Shown: positions 24,082 through 32,568 of the stretch, piece by piece | How positions within the stretch are numbered: position 1 is the first letter of the stretch | How the letters are laid out: each line of letters starts with the position of its first letter | Origin: Candidatus Thiodiazotropha endoloripes | GTDB taxonomy: Bacteria > Pseudomonadota > Gammaproteobacteria > Chromatiales > Chromatiaceae | Assembly: GCF_001708965.1 (NCBI RefSeq) | Contig: NZ_LVJW01000003.1 | Coordinates: forward strand, 310,001-374,000 | DNA: 64,000 bases | Direction of reading: 5' to 3' | The notes under the pieces: generated by a model | Told to the model about the DNA's origin: nothing | Database searches by the model: none | What the model saw: the letters and a program-made list of their open reading frames with translations, nothing else | Program-made: the position numbers and the translations under genes

Positions 24082-26010
24082 TTACTCCCCCATATCCTTG
24101 GTGTAGTGCTTGGGGGGTGGTGTCCAGCCTCGCTCGGATCGATCATGCAGTTGCATACGATCGGTTTCCATCATCCCCTTGAGTGTATCGCCATGCTCTC
24201 TCGCTCGGGCCAGGTAGGCTTTGTTGCTTGCCATTTCGGTGTTCTCATCCCACAGCTCATAGAGCGTGTTTAAGCCGTTTTCATCATGTTTGCGAAATGC
24301 CATCGACATCTTTTCCACTTTGAAGGGATGTACACCGACCGCTCTGAGTGCCGCTTTGCCCAGTTCGAGTGAGCCATCGAAGAGTTCCCGAACTGCAATA
24401 TCCACACCGGCTTTGTTCAACAGATAGAGGTGGTTGACATCAAATGCCCGGGCGAGAATTTTTACTTCGGGGTAGTGGCGTCGTATATGCTCCACCATCT
24501 CAAGAGTGCGACTGCGGTCATCGATGGCGATCACCACAGCTTTCGCCGATTCAATGCCAGCAGCATGGAGCAAGTCAGGCCGGGATGCATCCCCGTAGTA
24601 ACTTTTTACACCAACCTTGCTGAGCATATTGATGATATCGGCCTGATGGTCGAGCACGGTCGTTTGAACTCCGCTGGCAACCAGCAGGCGGTTGACGATC
24701 TGACCGAAACGTCCATTACCGGCGATGATGACTGAGCCGGTCTCATCGATGCTATCCGCTCGGCGCTGATCTGAATCCGGCTGACGGTTCAGGATCAATT
24801 TGTCATAGACAATGAACAGTACCGGAGTGAGTAGCATCGACAGGGCGACCACCAGCGAGAGTGTGGAGGCTAGCTCCGCTGGCAATACCTGGTTCTGCAG
24901 GCTGAAACTGAGTAGCACGAAGCCGAATTCACCTGCCTGGGCAAGTCCCAGGGTCAGCAGCCAGCCATCCGTCGTGGCCAGTCGGAACGCCCGGGCCAGT
25001 GCATACAGAACCAATCCTTTGATAACAATCACACCGACTGTCAGGCTGAGTATGGTAAGTGAGTCGTTGAACAGGATATTGAAATCGATACCGGCCCCTA
25101 CTGTGATGAAAAACAGCCCAAGCAGGAGCCCTTTAAAGGGTTCGATATCGGATTCGAGCTCGTGACGAAATTCACTGTTGGCCAATACCACGCCGGCAAG
25201 GAAGGTGCCCAATGCCGGGGAGAGATCCACCAGCGTCATCAGCAGTGCAATACCGATCACCAGCATCAGGGCGCTGGCAGTGAAAATTTCACGTAATCTC
25301 GATTCGGCTATGAAGCGGAACAGCGGCCTCGACAGGAAGTGACCGCCAAGCAGTACACTCGCGATGGCGCCAAGCACCACCAGCGCATGAGCCCAGCCGG
25401 GCAGTCCATCCACCAGACTCAGATCATGATGGTGCCCCGCATCACCATAGGACTCGGCAGCGGTTGTCAGAGACTCGCCGCTGCCAGCAACCAACTCGGG
25501 CAGTGCAAGCAGGGGAATCAGGGCCAGCATCGGAATCACAGCGATATCCTGAAACAGCAGAACCGAAAAGCCGGCTCGGCCACCCTCGGTTTTGGTCAAC
25601 CCCTTTTCATTCAGTGTCTGTAAAACGATGGCGGTGGATGAGAGGGAGAAGATCAGACCAATGGTCAAAGCCACTGTCCAGAAGAGTCCCATCATCAGCG
25701 CTGCAGCGGTAATCAATGCAGTGGTCAGAGCGACCTGCAGTCCGCCAAGACCGATCAGACGACTGCGCATCTCCCACAGCATTTTCGGTTGCAGTTCAAG
25801 GCCGACCAGGAACAGCATCATCACCACACCGAATTCGGCGAAGTGTTGTATGGTCTGGGTTTCGGAACCGACCAGACCGATTACAGGTCCGATGAAAATG
25901 CCTGCAAGCAGGTAGCCAAGCACAGAACCCAATCCAAGGCGTTTGGCAATGGGCACGGCGATAACGGCAGCGCAGAGATAGATAAAGGCCTGAAACAGAA
26001 GTCCGCCCAT
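24082..26010 (-). CDS. Monovalent cation:proton antiporter-2, KefB/KefC-like
   Basis: A 642-residue inner-membrane protein. Residues 1-390 form the 12-13 segment Na+/H+ exchanger-type domain. A Rossmann-fold TrkA-N/RCK domain follows (GSVIIAGNGRFGQIVNRLL, about 420-550). The C-terminal tail is cytosolic. Kef systems export potassium when glutathione adducts of electrophiles bind the RCK domain, acidifying the cell as protection. The start lies 3 bases after the stop of the KefF-like gene, the classical ancillary-subunit pairing. The RCK dinucleotide motif GNGRFG is intact. Confidence 0.92.
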   Translation of the reverse strand: MGGLLFQAFIYLCAAVIAVPIAKRLGLGSVLGYLLAGIFIGPVIGLVGSETQTIQHFAEFGVVMMLFLVGLELQPKMLWEMRSRLIGLGGLQVALTTALITAAALMMGLFWTVALTIGLIFSLSSTAIVLQTLNEKGLTKTEGGRAGFSVLLFQDIAVIPMLALIPLLALPELVAGSGESLTTAAESYGDAGHHHDLSLVDGLPGWAHALVVLGAIASVLLGGHFLSRPLFRFIAESRLREIFTASALMLVIGIALLMTLVDLSPALGTFLAGVVLANSEFRHELESDIEPFKGLLLGLFFITVGAGIDFNILFNDSLTILSLTVGVIVIKGLVLYALARAFRLATTDGWLLTLGLAQAGEFGFVLLSFSLQNQVLPAELASTLSLVVALSMLLTPVLFIVYDKLILNRQPDSDQRRADSIDETGSVIIAGNGRFGQIVNRLLVASGVQTTVLDHQADIINMLSKVGVKSYYGDASRPDLLHAAGIESAKAVVIAIDDRSRTLEMVEHIRRHYPEVKILARAFDVNHLYLLNKAGVDIAVRELFDGSLELGKAALRAVGVHPFKVEKMSMAFRKHDENGLNTLYELWDENTEMASNKAYLARAREHGDTLKGMMETDRMQLHDRSERGWTPPPKHYTKDMGE

Positions 26011-26013
26011 GGT

Positions 26014-26637
26014 TCAGGTCTCCTTGATGATTTGGTTGAGGTCGCTATTGAGTCTGGGGAGATTTTGCGCGGTTTCAATATCGAGCTTCTGGTCACGCAG
26101 TGCCTTGAGCAGCTCAATCCAATTGTCAATATGGTGTTCGATACGACCCTCATCGACAGCAGTACGGGCACCAAACAGTGCGAATGGTGGCAGGTATCTC
26201 ATGCCGCACAGGGAGGCCATCTGCTCCATTGGTTGGAGTAACTCGCGGATGGTGAAGTGATTGTAGCCCTCGGCCCGATAGGCGGCTTCCGCACCGCCCG
26301 CGGAGAGTGCATTGAGAAACAGCTTGCCATGCAGTGCCGTACCTTTGGAGCCGTAAGCGAAGTCATGTTCCAGTACAAGGTCCTGCCACTCTTTGAGAAT
26401 GGCTGGGGTGGAGTACCAGTAGAGTGGATGTTGGAAGATGATGACATCATGGTTGAGCAGCCGCTGCTGCTCCCGGTCGATATCGATCTGAAAATCCGGG
26501 TATTCCGCATACAGGTCGACCAGGGTAATACCCTCTATGTCTGCGGCGGCTTGCGCCAAGGGTCCATTGACCTCGGAACGGTCCAGTGATGGGTGGGCGA
26601 GCAGTATCAGAATCCTGTTTACAGATTTCCGGGTCAT
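26014..26637 (-). CDS. KefF/KefG-like NAD(P)H oxidoreductase, ancillary to the Kef antiporter
   Basis: A 207-residue flavodoxin-fold protein (ILILLAHPSLDRSEVN at the N-terminus for FMN phosphate binding; FQHPLYWYSTPAILKEWQD for the flavin ring). KefF-type proteins reduce quinones and are needed for full Kef activity. Placement directly before the antiporter with a 3-base gap supports this assignment over a general MdaB-like reductase. The N-terminus MTRKSVNR precedes the usual start by a few residues. A weak repeat remnant lies just upstream. Confidence 0.88.
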   Translation of the reverse strand: MTRKSVNRILILLAHPSLDRSEVNGPLAQAAADIEGITLVDLYAEYPDFQIDIDREQQRLLNHDVIIFQHPLYWYSTPAILKEWQDLVLEHDFAYGSKGTALHGKLFLNALSAGGAEAAYRAEGYNHFTIRELLQPMEQMASLCGMRYLPPFALFGARTAVDEGRIEHHIDNWIELLKALRDQKLDIETAQNLPRLNSDLNQIIKET

Positions 26638-26654
26638 CTTTTGTCTCTCTTCTT

Positions 26655-26670
26655 TGCAGGCCCTAGTGGG
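26655..26670. repeat. Weak remnant of the dispersed repeat
   Basis: TGCAGGCCCTAGTGGG retains only the AGGCCCT arm. It lies about 20-30 bases upstream of the leftward KefF-like start, in the orientation of the other copies. It could be chance. Confidence 0.25.
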
Positions 26671-26675
26671 TATTA

Positions 26676-27071
26676 CTACTGTTTAGGAATCTTGTCGTCG
26701 ATATCCACAATGCGCCGATCATAGAAGTAGTGGGCGTTCGACTGTAACTCATCGGGGAGTTCACCGTTATTGCATTTGCTGATTAGCAATTGAGAGACCA
26801 GTTTCCATCCCATCGCATTGGTGTTGTAGAGCACTTCCCCGCAGTGTTTGCAGAATACTCGGGTCATCGTCAAAGTTGGGTATTTGTATTCGGTAATCTG
26901 CTCCTCTCCGGAAGTGATAGCTACCTGTTCCGCATCCCAGGCAACGATGGAGTGATAGGGCACATCGAGCAGATTGCGGCAATCCTCACAGTGACAATAG
27001 GCGTGAACTTTGGGTTCACCTATCATGCTCAGTTCTACACGACCACAATCACATTGAACCCTATATTGCAT
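26676..27071 (-). CDS. GFA/CENP-V family zinc-binding protein
   Basis: A 131-residue protein with the cysteine pattern of the glutathione-dependent formaldehyde-activating (GFA) family: CDCGRVEL near residue 8, CHCEDCRNL near 26 and [10 protein letters not shown] near 73. The residue between the first pair and the short length are usual for small GFA proteins. The family name rests on one member said to promote S-hydroxymethylglutathione formation; most members are uncharacterised. It overlaps the end of the broken mdaB frame by 11 bases, so the two were probably one transcript. Confidence 0.82.
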   Translation of the reverse strand: MQYRVQCDCGRVELSMIGEPKVHAYCHCEDCRNLLDVPYHSIVAWDAEQVAITSGEEQITEYKYPTLTMTRVFCKHCGEVLYNTNAMGWKLVSQLLISKCNNGELPDELQSNAHYFYDRRIVDIDDKIPKQ

Positions 27072-27641
27072 AGTCTGTTACCTGGAAATGTTCGTTCAAG
27101 TGAGCATCGAAACGTTTCAAATCGTTTTCGATGTCGGGATTTTTCATCACATCATGGCAGACAAAAGTCTGCATCGCTTCCATACCAAAAAAGCGGAAAT
27201 TCATATGCATGGGAAAGAATAGATCGTCTACCGATTTGCTTTGAAAGAGATATTGATCTTGATCATCGAATGCCTCTTTCGGTGCATTGAAAGTGAGGGA
27301 GAGCAGATATTTCTTTCCCTTCAAAGTGCCGCCGGAGCCATACTGTCTTGTGGCATCTTTGCGAGACCGGCCATCGCCATTGCATAGACAGTGTCCATGT
27401 ACTGTTTGAATCGCCAGGGTACCCCCATCCAGTTCACAGGTGTCTGCAGGATGATTGCATCTGCCCACAGATGTTTTTCCACTTCCGAGTCCACTTCATA
27501 CGCCTCATTCATCGAGGTGGTTCGGACCTCATAGCCCATTTCAGTAAGTCGACGGGTGGCTCGTTCAATCAGTGTGTTATTGAGTTTTCCCGGTGACACA
27601 GGGTAGGGCTCATGAGCATTGATGATGAGGATGTTTTTCAT
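27061..27641 (-). pseudogene. mdaB: mdaB-like NADPH:quinone reductase, frameshifted
   Basis: The first frame (27641 to about 27385) reads MKNILIINAHEPYPVSPGKL through [13 protein letters not shown], like the start of MdaB. The rest of MdaB ([48 protein letters not shown]) continues in another frame from about 27385 to 27061. Compared with recalled E. coli MdaB, 11 residues between DDV and DGR are replaced by 11 bases here. This implies a net loss of about 22 bases and a frameshift. MdaB reduces quinones by two electrons. A functional product is unlikely unless the frameshift is a sequencing error. Confidence 0.8.
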
Positions 27642-27690
27642 CTGTTTGACCCCTTCGATTTTCGGCTTGCCGTTATTCTGTTATCATTAG

Positions 27691-27713
27691 GTATACTTCG
27701 TCAACCAGTATAC
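27691..27713. promoter_or_regulatory. Candidate HxlR-family operator, inverted repeat
   Basis: GTATACT and AGTATAC form a perfect 7-base inverted repeat around a 9-base spacer. They lie in the 93 bases between the divergent mdaB-like pseudogene and the HxlR-type regulator gene. HxlR-family regulators such as YodB and QorR bind such dyads in divergent promoters. Position and symmetry support an autoregulatory operator. Confidence 0.65.
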
Positions 27714-27734
27714 TTTTAGTAACCTGGAGGGAAT

Positions 27735-28091
27735 ATGAAGGCTCAGATTCAGATCGATGTCGCTGGCCGCAAAAGGGTTGCAGGCGCCTGTACCGAACCC
27801 TGTCCTATCGAGCGTGGCATGCGCATTATCGGTGGTAAGTGGAAAGGTTCGATTCTATGGCATCTTCAGCAAGGTCCGGTGCGATTCAATGATCTTGTCC
27901 GTCAACTGGGCGGCGCGAGTAAAAAGATCGTCAATCAACGACTCAAGGAGATGGAGGAGATCGGCCTGGTCAAGCGTGAGGTGCTCAGCACAAGGCCGGT
28001 GGCAGTTGCGTATGAAATTACTGAATTCGGTCGTTCATCGCTGGATGTTCTGGAGCAACTCAAACAGTGGGCGGAGCAAAATGGCATTTGA
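27735..28091 (+). CDS. HxlR-family winged-helix regulator
   Basis: A 118-residue DNA-binding protein with the HxlR signature CPIERGMRIIGGKWKGSILWHL. The recognition region FNDLVRQLGGASKKIVNQRLKEMEEIGLV and a winged segment YEITEFGRSSLDVLE follow. Cysteines 19 and 23 (ACTEPCP) precede the helix-turn-helix. Redox-responsive HxlR members use a Cys at this place to sense quinones or diamide. It diverges from the mdaB-like gene and shares the GTATACT operator, so it probably represses the quinone-reductase transcript. GGAGGG precedes the ATG. Confidence 0.9.
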   Translation: MKAQIQIDVAGRKRVAGACTEPCPIERGMRIIGGKWKGSILWHLQQGPVRFNDLVRQLGGASKKIVNQRLKEMEEIGLVKREVLSTRPVAVAYEITEFGRSSLDVLEQLKQWAEQNGI

Positions 28092-28131
28092 AGCGGCTGG
28101 GGTTTATTCAGTCCATTTCGACCAATAAGCC

Positions 28132-28749
28132 ATGTTGACCAGTTTAACCAGTGGGTTGATTCTGGGGATTTCCGCCGGCATGGCGCCAGGGCCGTTGTTG
28201 ACCCTGGTGATCTCGGAGACGCTGCAACACAATGTCGGCTCGGGCATCCGGGTTGCGCTTGCGCCTCTGATCACCGACCTGCCGATCATTCTTGTGATGC
28301 TGTTCATCGTCAATGAGTTGTCTTCCATGCAACCGGTACTGGGTCTGATCTCGCTGGCCGGAGGCTGCTTCGTTTTCTATCTCGGCTATCAAAATATCCA
28401 GATAAAAAGGGTGGAGCTGGATCTGCAAGCGAAAGAGTCCAGATCCCTTTTAAAGGGAGTCCTGACCAATATTCTGAGTCCTCACCCCTATCTGTTCTGG
28501 TTCAGTGTCGGCGGTCCGATTGTCATCAAGACAATGGATTCCGGCACTGTTGCGCCACTTCTATTCATGTTCAGTTTTTATACCCTTCTGGTAGGCTCGA
28601 AAATCGTATTGGCCATAGCTGTAGGTAGGTCGAAACAGTTGTTGAGTGGTTCGCTCTATCTCACCACGATCCGCTCTCTTGGTCTGTTATTGTGTGGCTT
28701 GGCCCTGTTTCTGATTGGCGATGGATTGAGCCTGGTGGGCGTGTTATAG
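28132..28749 (+). CDS. LysE/RhtB-family exporter
   Basis: A 205-residue inner-membrane protein with six predicted segments. The LysE-family opening GLILGISAGMAPGPLLTLVISETLQHNVGSGIRVALAPLITD is clear, followed by FYLGYQNIQ and NILSPHPYLFWFSVGGP. The family exports amino acids or related small molecules; the substrate cannot be assigned. It begins 40 bases after the HxlR gene on the same strand and may be co-transcribed. Confidence 0.85.
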   Translation: MLTSLTSGLILGISAGMAPGPLLTLVISETLQHNVGSGIRVALAPLITDLPIILVMLFIVNELSSMQPVLGLISLAGGCFVFYLGYQNIQIKRVELDLQAKESRSLLKGVLTNILSPHPYLFWFSVGGPIVIKTMDSGTVAPLLFMFSFYTLLVGSKIVLAIAVGRSKQLLSGSLYLTTIRSLGLLLCGLALFLIGDGLSLVGVL

Positions 28750-28937
28750 AGATCGATTGCGTAGTGACAGGTCTGATTGCATGGTATCCGCATCGATACG
28801 CTTTACCCCCACTGCTTACCAGTGAATAGCTGTTAATCTTCTTCCACTACAACTGTCCAACCTACAGGATGCTTTGTTTGATCCAGCATGGAGTGCTGCC
28901 TCTTTTGCATTGTAAGAACAATATGAGGAGGAGTGTC

Positions 28938-29498
28938 ATGAGTCAGATTAATGATGAAGTATTGGCGGCGAATAAAGACTACGCCGCTGAGTTTGGCAAT
29001 AGAGGGAAGTTACCGATGCCTCCGGGACGTCGCTTTGCCATTTTAACCTGTATGGATGCCAGACTGGACCCCGCAAAATTCGCCGGTCTTTCAGAAGGCG
29101 ATGCCCATGTGATCCGCAATGCGGGTGGGCGTGCCAGCGACGATGCGATCCGTTCACTGGTGATCTCTCATAAGTTACTGGGCACTCATGAGTGGTTTGT
29201 GATTCACCATACCGATTGTGGCATGGAGACATTCAGTAATGAGATCATGGCGGACCTGCTGTCGAGCAGCCTGGAAACCGCCACAGTGGATGAGACAGGT
29301 TGGCACGATACAGGCAAAGGCCCAGGATCGACCGAGGGTCGCTATATCAACTGGATGACAATCGCTGATAACAAGAAGAGTGTGATCGAAGACGTTCAGC
29401 GAATTAAGCACCACCCGCTGGTGCCTGACGATATTCCGGTGCATGGTTACCTTTATGACTGTAAAACCGGCAAACTGCACGAAGTGACGGGTGTCTGA
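28938..29498 (+). CDS. Beta-class carbonic anhydrase
   Basis: A 186-residue enzyme that interconverts CO2 and bicarbonate. The ATG at 28938 is preferred because GAGGAG lies 6 bases before it; an in-frame ATG at 28869 would add 23 residues unlike the family. The zinc site and dyad are visible: C38-x-D40-x-R42 (CMDAR) and H91-x2-C94 (HTDCG). The VIRNAGG segment is also family-typical. It is the short single-domain type. It may supply inorganic carbon or bicarbonate for autotrophy, but no carboxylase gene is nearby. A strong terminator follows. Confidence 0.92.
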   Translation: MSQINDEVLAANKDYAAEFGNRGKLPMPPGRRFAILTCMDARLDPAKFAGLSEGDAHVIRNAGGRASDDAIRSLVISHKLLGTHEWFVIHHTDCGMETFSNEIMADLLSSSLETATVDETGWHDTGKGPGSTEGRYINWMTIADNKKSVIEDVQRIKHHPLVPDDIPVHGYLYDCKTGKLHEVTGV

Positions 29499-29519
29499 TG
29501 GCGGTCAGTTACCGCTGAT

Positions 29520-29566
29520 CAGGGTACGATTCTGCTATCTCCGTAGCGGGATCGTACCCTGTTTTT
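29520..29566 (+). terminator. Rho-independent terminator after the carbonic anhydrase
   Basis: CAGGGTACGAT and ATCGTACCCTG form an 11-base-pair stem around an inner loop, followed immediately by TTTTT. It starts 22 bases after the carbonic anhydrase stop. Confidence 0.88.
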
Positions 29567-29598
29567 AGACTGAGTTTCTTATATACCCCTTCCGGCGA

Positions 29599-30402
29599 CT
29601 AGACAGAAGCCTGTTTCACAACCAGATCTCTGTAGGCATGCCATGTGGCATGGGCTGCCAACGGAAATCCGATGATCAGGCCGACGAACATGGTCAGGAA
29701 TCCGGCAATGATGATGGCAACCAGAATACCCCCCCAGAGCAGTAGCTGCATACGGTTGTGACGCATTGCGCTCCAGCTGGTCTGGATTGCATCAAACGCA
29801 TTGCAGTTGCGGTCAATCAGCATGGGTACGCTGATGGCGCTGATACTGAAGATCATGAAGGCGATGACTGCACCGCTGACGGTACCGGCGACCAGCAGTT
29901 GAAAGCCGTTCCAGGTGCCGAACAGGGTGACCAGAAAGCCCTGCCAGGTGGATGGGGTGATGCCGGTGAAGGTCAGTGCGATGATCAGATGAGCCAGGGT
30001 TACCCAGGCGATCAACGCCACTACCAGAATCAGTCCCATACTGAAGATGTTGAAATAGTTATCTTTGATCGAATCTGCCGCCTGTTGGAAGGAGGGGGTC
30101 TTGTCCGATTCTATCTGACGGCTGATGGCATACAGGCCGATGCCCAACAGGGGCGCTACCAGGAAAAAACCCGCCAGTAGCTGAGGCAGTAGAAAGTAGA
30201 ACTCATTGGTGATGATCAACATCATCAGCAGATAACTGACGACAGTCATGGCCAGGCCGTAGGAAAGACTTTTGAGTGGAGCGGTTTTGATATCCTGCCA
30301 ACCTGCAGAGAGCCATTTCCAGGGCTGTTCCGAATTGATCTCCTTGACCTCTGCAATGGTTACCGGCTGGTCATCATAGTGGTGTATCACCGCATGGTTC
30401 AT
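29599..30402 (-). CDS. DUF2189-family multi-pass membrane protein
   Basis: A 267-residue protein from the ATG at 30402, chosen for the GGAGGAG just before it (an upstream ATG at 30417 overlaps this site). It has about six hydrophobic segments after a hydrophilic N-terminus containing EQPWKWLSAGWQDIKTAPLKSLSYG, a DUF2189 hallmark. The C-terminus LIIGFPLAAHATWHAYRDLV is also typical. The family is common in proteobacteria and has no established function. A full dispersed repeat lies 47 bases upstream. Confidence 0.85.
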   Translation of the reverse strand: MNHAVIHHYDDQPVTIAEVKEINSEQPWKWLSAGWQDIKTAPLKSLSYGLAMTVVSYLLMMLIITNEFYFLLPQLLAGFFLVAPLLGIGLYAISRQIESDKTPSFQQAADSIKDNYFNIFSMGLILVVALIAWVTLAHLIIALTFTGITPSTWQGFLVTLFGTWNGFQLLVAGTVSGAVIAFMIFSISAISVPMLIDRNCNAFDAIQTSWSAMRHNRMQLLLWGGILVAIIIAGFLTMFVGLIIGFPLAAHATWHAYRDLVVKQASV

Positions 30403-30448
30403 GCTGATCTCCTCCAAATCAATATTTACTAAGCAGTTTTTTATAATT

Positions 30449-30479
30449 AGGGACTATTGGATTAGTGTTAACAGGCCCT
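30449..30479. repeat. Dispersed 31-nt repeat, full copy
   Basis: The element runs from AGGGACT to AGGCCCT with the conserved core GGATTAGTGTTAAC. The left arm has one mismatch to the AGGGCCT consensus. It lies 47 bases upstream of the leftward DUF2189 gene. Confidence 0.75.
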
Positions 30480-30481
30480 GG

Positions 30482-30550
30482 GAGACCTGGGGTCAATCCG
30501 CCAAGACGGAATTCCCAAGCATTACGACATGAGAATTGACCTATGGTCTC
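30482..30550. repeat. Interrupted inverted repeat next to the dispersed repeat
   Basis: GAGACC-TGG-GGTCAAT at 30482-30497 is mirrored by ATTGACC-TAT-GGTCTC at 30535-30550. The arms pair 6 and 7 bases around a 3-base mismatch, with a 37-base loop. The arrangement could be a transcript hairpin after the leftward hydrolase gene (stop at 30633) or a remnant of a larger element. Confidence 0.45.
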
Positions 30551-30632
30551 TTAGACTGGTTAACAGTCCGCTTTCTTCAGACAAAATGTCTCTCTAAATA
30601 TAGCGGAATTCTCGAACGGGTCATGAAATGGC

Positions 30633-31640
30633 CTAGAGAGGTTGGCGCTCAGCCGTTGTGAAACGTTTCAGACGATGGATTTTCCACTGCTGCTGTTGCT
30701 GGCACATGCCGTAACGAAAGGGTGGCGTCAGATAGGGCAGGGTGTATCGCAGGTCGGTAAACCAGATGCAGGTTTCACCCTGATATCGGTCCAATCGATA
30801 GAGGACCGGGAAGTGGGCGAACTCCCTGAACTTGCGCAACTGATGATGTTGCCAGGCGGTTTGAATCAGGGGTGTTTGCGCTGTCTGGTCACCGAGCAGA
30901 TGGTGGGTTTTCCATGCCAGGTTTCGTTTGCCCCGGTACGCTTTGATGATGGCCTGATGCTCAGCGGTGAGGCTCAGATAGGCGACCTGATAGTGTGTTT
31001 CTTCGGCTTTGATGAGTTGCCAGTAGAATGGGGAGAAGGGTTGCGGCAGTGCATGAAGATCGGTCGATTGGGGGAACTGCAGTGCTGCCACCTGCAGGGC
31101 TTGTGATTTGAGCAGCCACTGCCCTGTCAGGTAACCGCTGAGGATAAGCAGGCCACTCAGCGCTACCCTGCGGGGAGGATGCCAAAGCAGCAGAAACAGA
31201 GTAACCACAATGATTGCAGTGAAATAGCCATCGATGAAAAAGCTGATCGCCAGGCTGTAAGAGGTTGTTGTAATGGGGTAAAAAAGTTTAATCCCGAATG
31301 GGGTCAAGAGGTCCAATGGGAGGTGGGAGAGCAGGCCCAGGCAGCAGAGAGCATAGATCGTTCGCCGATGGTTACGCGCCCACTGCCAGGGTAAGCTGCA
31401 GAGGGTCAACAGGGCCGCCCAAAGGGGAATCAGCAACAGCGAGTGGGTTGCGCTGCGATGCCAGTCGGCGAGAAACAGTAAGGGGTCTATCCAGAATCCC
31501 AGATAGTCGATGTCGGGAAAGGCGGCGGCCAGGCCGGTGATGGCCATGCGTCGGGGGAGCTCGTCGGATCCGGCCGACGGGGCGCGATGCAGGGCGGCAG
31601 TGCAGACTGCGCCGAACAGGGCGTGGGTGATGGTATCCAT
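30633..31640 (-). CDS. YdjM/DUF457-type membrane-bound metal-dependent hydrolase
   Basis: A 335-residue inner-membrane protein. The N-terminal MDTITHALFGAV, the aspartate-bearing AAAFPDIDYLGFW and the histidine-bearing WHRSATHSLLLIPLWA are the metal-ligand blocks of the DUF457 family. Four to five hydrophobic segments follow, and the last 130 residues are soluble. E. coli YdjM is an SOS-regulated member; the reaction is not established. The TetR-family gene lies 18 bases upstream on the same strand, so the two likely form a transcript. Confidence 0.85.
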   Translation of the reverse strand: MDTITHALFGAVCTAALHRAPSAGSDELPRRMAITGLAAAFPDIDYLGFWIDPLLFLADWHRSATHSLLLIPLWAALLTLCSLPWQWARNHRRTIYALCCLGLLSHLPLDLLTPFGIKLFYPITTTSYSLAISFFIDGYFTAIIVVTLFLLLWHPPRRVALSGLLILSGYLTGQWLLKSQALQVAALQFPQSTDLHALPQPFSPFYWQLIKAEETHYQVAYLSLTAEHQAIIKAYRGKRNLAWKTHHLLGDQTAQTPLIQTAWQHHQLRKFREFAHFPVLYRLDRYQGETCIWFTDLRYTLPYLTPPFRYGMCQQQQQWKIHRLKRFTTAERQPL

Positions 31641-31658
31641 TTGGGCAGCTGTTCGGGC

Positions 31659-32339
31659 TCAGTGGACGACGCTACCGTTCTCCTGCTGCTGCTCTGACGG
31701 ATCCGATGTGCGGTGTGTGTGGCTTGCCTTTTCTGCTGCAGTCAATAGGGTGAAAGACTCGGCCCGACGCAGCAGTCGGTCGAGCAGCTTCGCTGTCTTC
31801 TCTGCACCGCTGGAATCGTCAAACAGCCAGTGTGCGAATGTGCTGAGATAGATGCCGGTTGTAACCACCTCTTCACCGATCCGTTTCAGATCTACCGAGT
31901 CACGATGGGCTGCCTCAAGAAACCATTGTACGGTGCGGCTGATTCTCAACAGACCGAGCACCTGCAGGTGGAGATGGCCCAGTTCAAACTTGTAGCCAAG
32001 CATTTCCCGGCTCACTTTTCGTTGATTCTGCATCGACGTGAGCCAGCAGAAGATCGATCGATGGATACGCTCTCTCGGGGTGAGCCACTGATAATCCTCC
32101 TTTGCTGCATCGGCCAGCATTGCCCGGTCGGCACGGTCGTACCAGGCTTCCACAAGGTCATCTTTCTGTCGGAAGTAACCTTGAACGGTTTGCAGGTTGA
32201 TCCCCATCTCTTCGGCGACCTGGTGCAGGCGGATCGACTCCCAGGAGCTCTGTTCAGCCAATCGTACTGCGTAGTCGAGAATTTTTTCAGCCATTTGATC
32301 AGGCGGCTGGTCGGTCGGATTGGAGTTCTGGTATGCCAT
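31659..32339 (-). CDS. TetR-family transcriptional regulator
   Basis: A 226-residue product from the ATG at 32339, which has GAGAGG 8 bases upstream; a farther ATG at 32366 would add nine residues. The helix-turn-helix is at about residues 22-68 (LDYAVRLAEQSSWESIRLHQVAEEMGINLQTVQGYFRQKDDLVEAWYDRAD). The rest is a helical ligand-binding domain of no specific subfamily. It precedes the membrane hydrolase gene and may regulate it. The inducer is unknown. Confidence 0.85.
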   Translation of the reverse strand: MAYQNSNPTDQPPDQMAEKILDYAVRLAEQSSWESIRLHQVAEEMGINLQTVQGYFRQKDDLVEAWYDRADRAMLADAAKEDYQWLTPRERIHRSIFCWLTSMQNQRKVSREMLGYKFELGHLHLQVLGLLRISRTVQWFLEAAHRDSVDLKRIGEEVVTTGIYLSTFAHWLFDDSSGAEKTAKLLDRLLRRAESFTLLTAAEKASHTHRTSDPSEQQQENGSVVH

Positions 32340-32568
32340 GGCGGATACCTCTCTGTTGGTGTTCACCGATGGTGGATTATTTGAATTATAGTTACTGCAG
32401 GCCGAGGGACATCAGGGAAGCTATGGCAAGATGCGTGGTAATTATTAATCCGGCACGCTTCGGCTGAGCATGACCTATCAAGGTGCCGTGTTGAAATGGG
32501 TAGGCTGTTTATACGGCAGCTTGATTGTGTGTGAGATTATCGAAGTCTGATCCGTGGGAGACCTGAGC

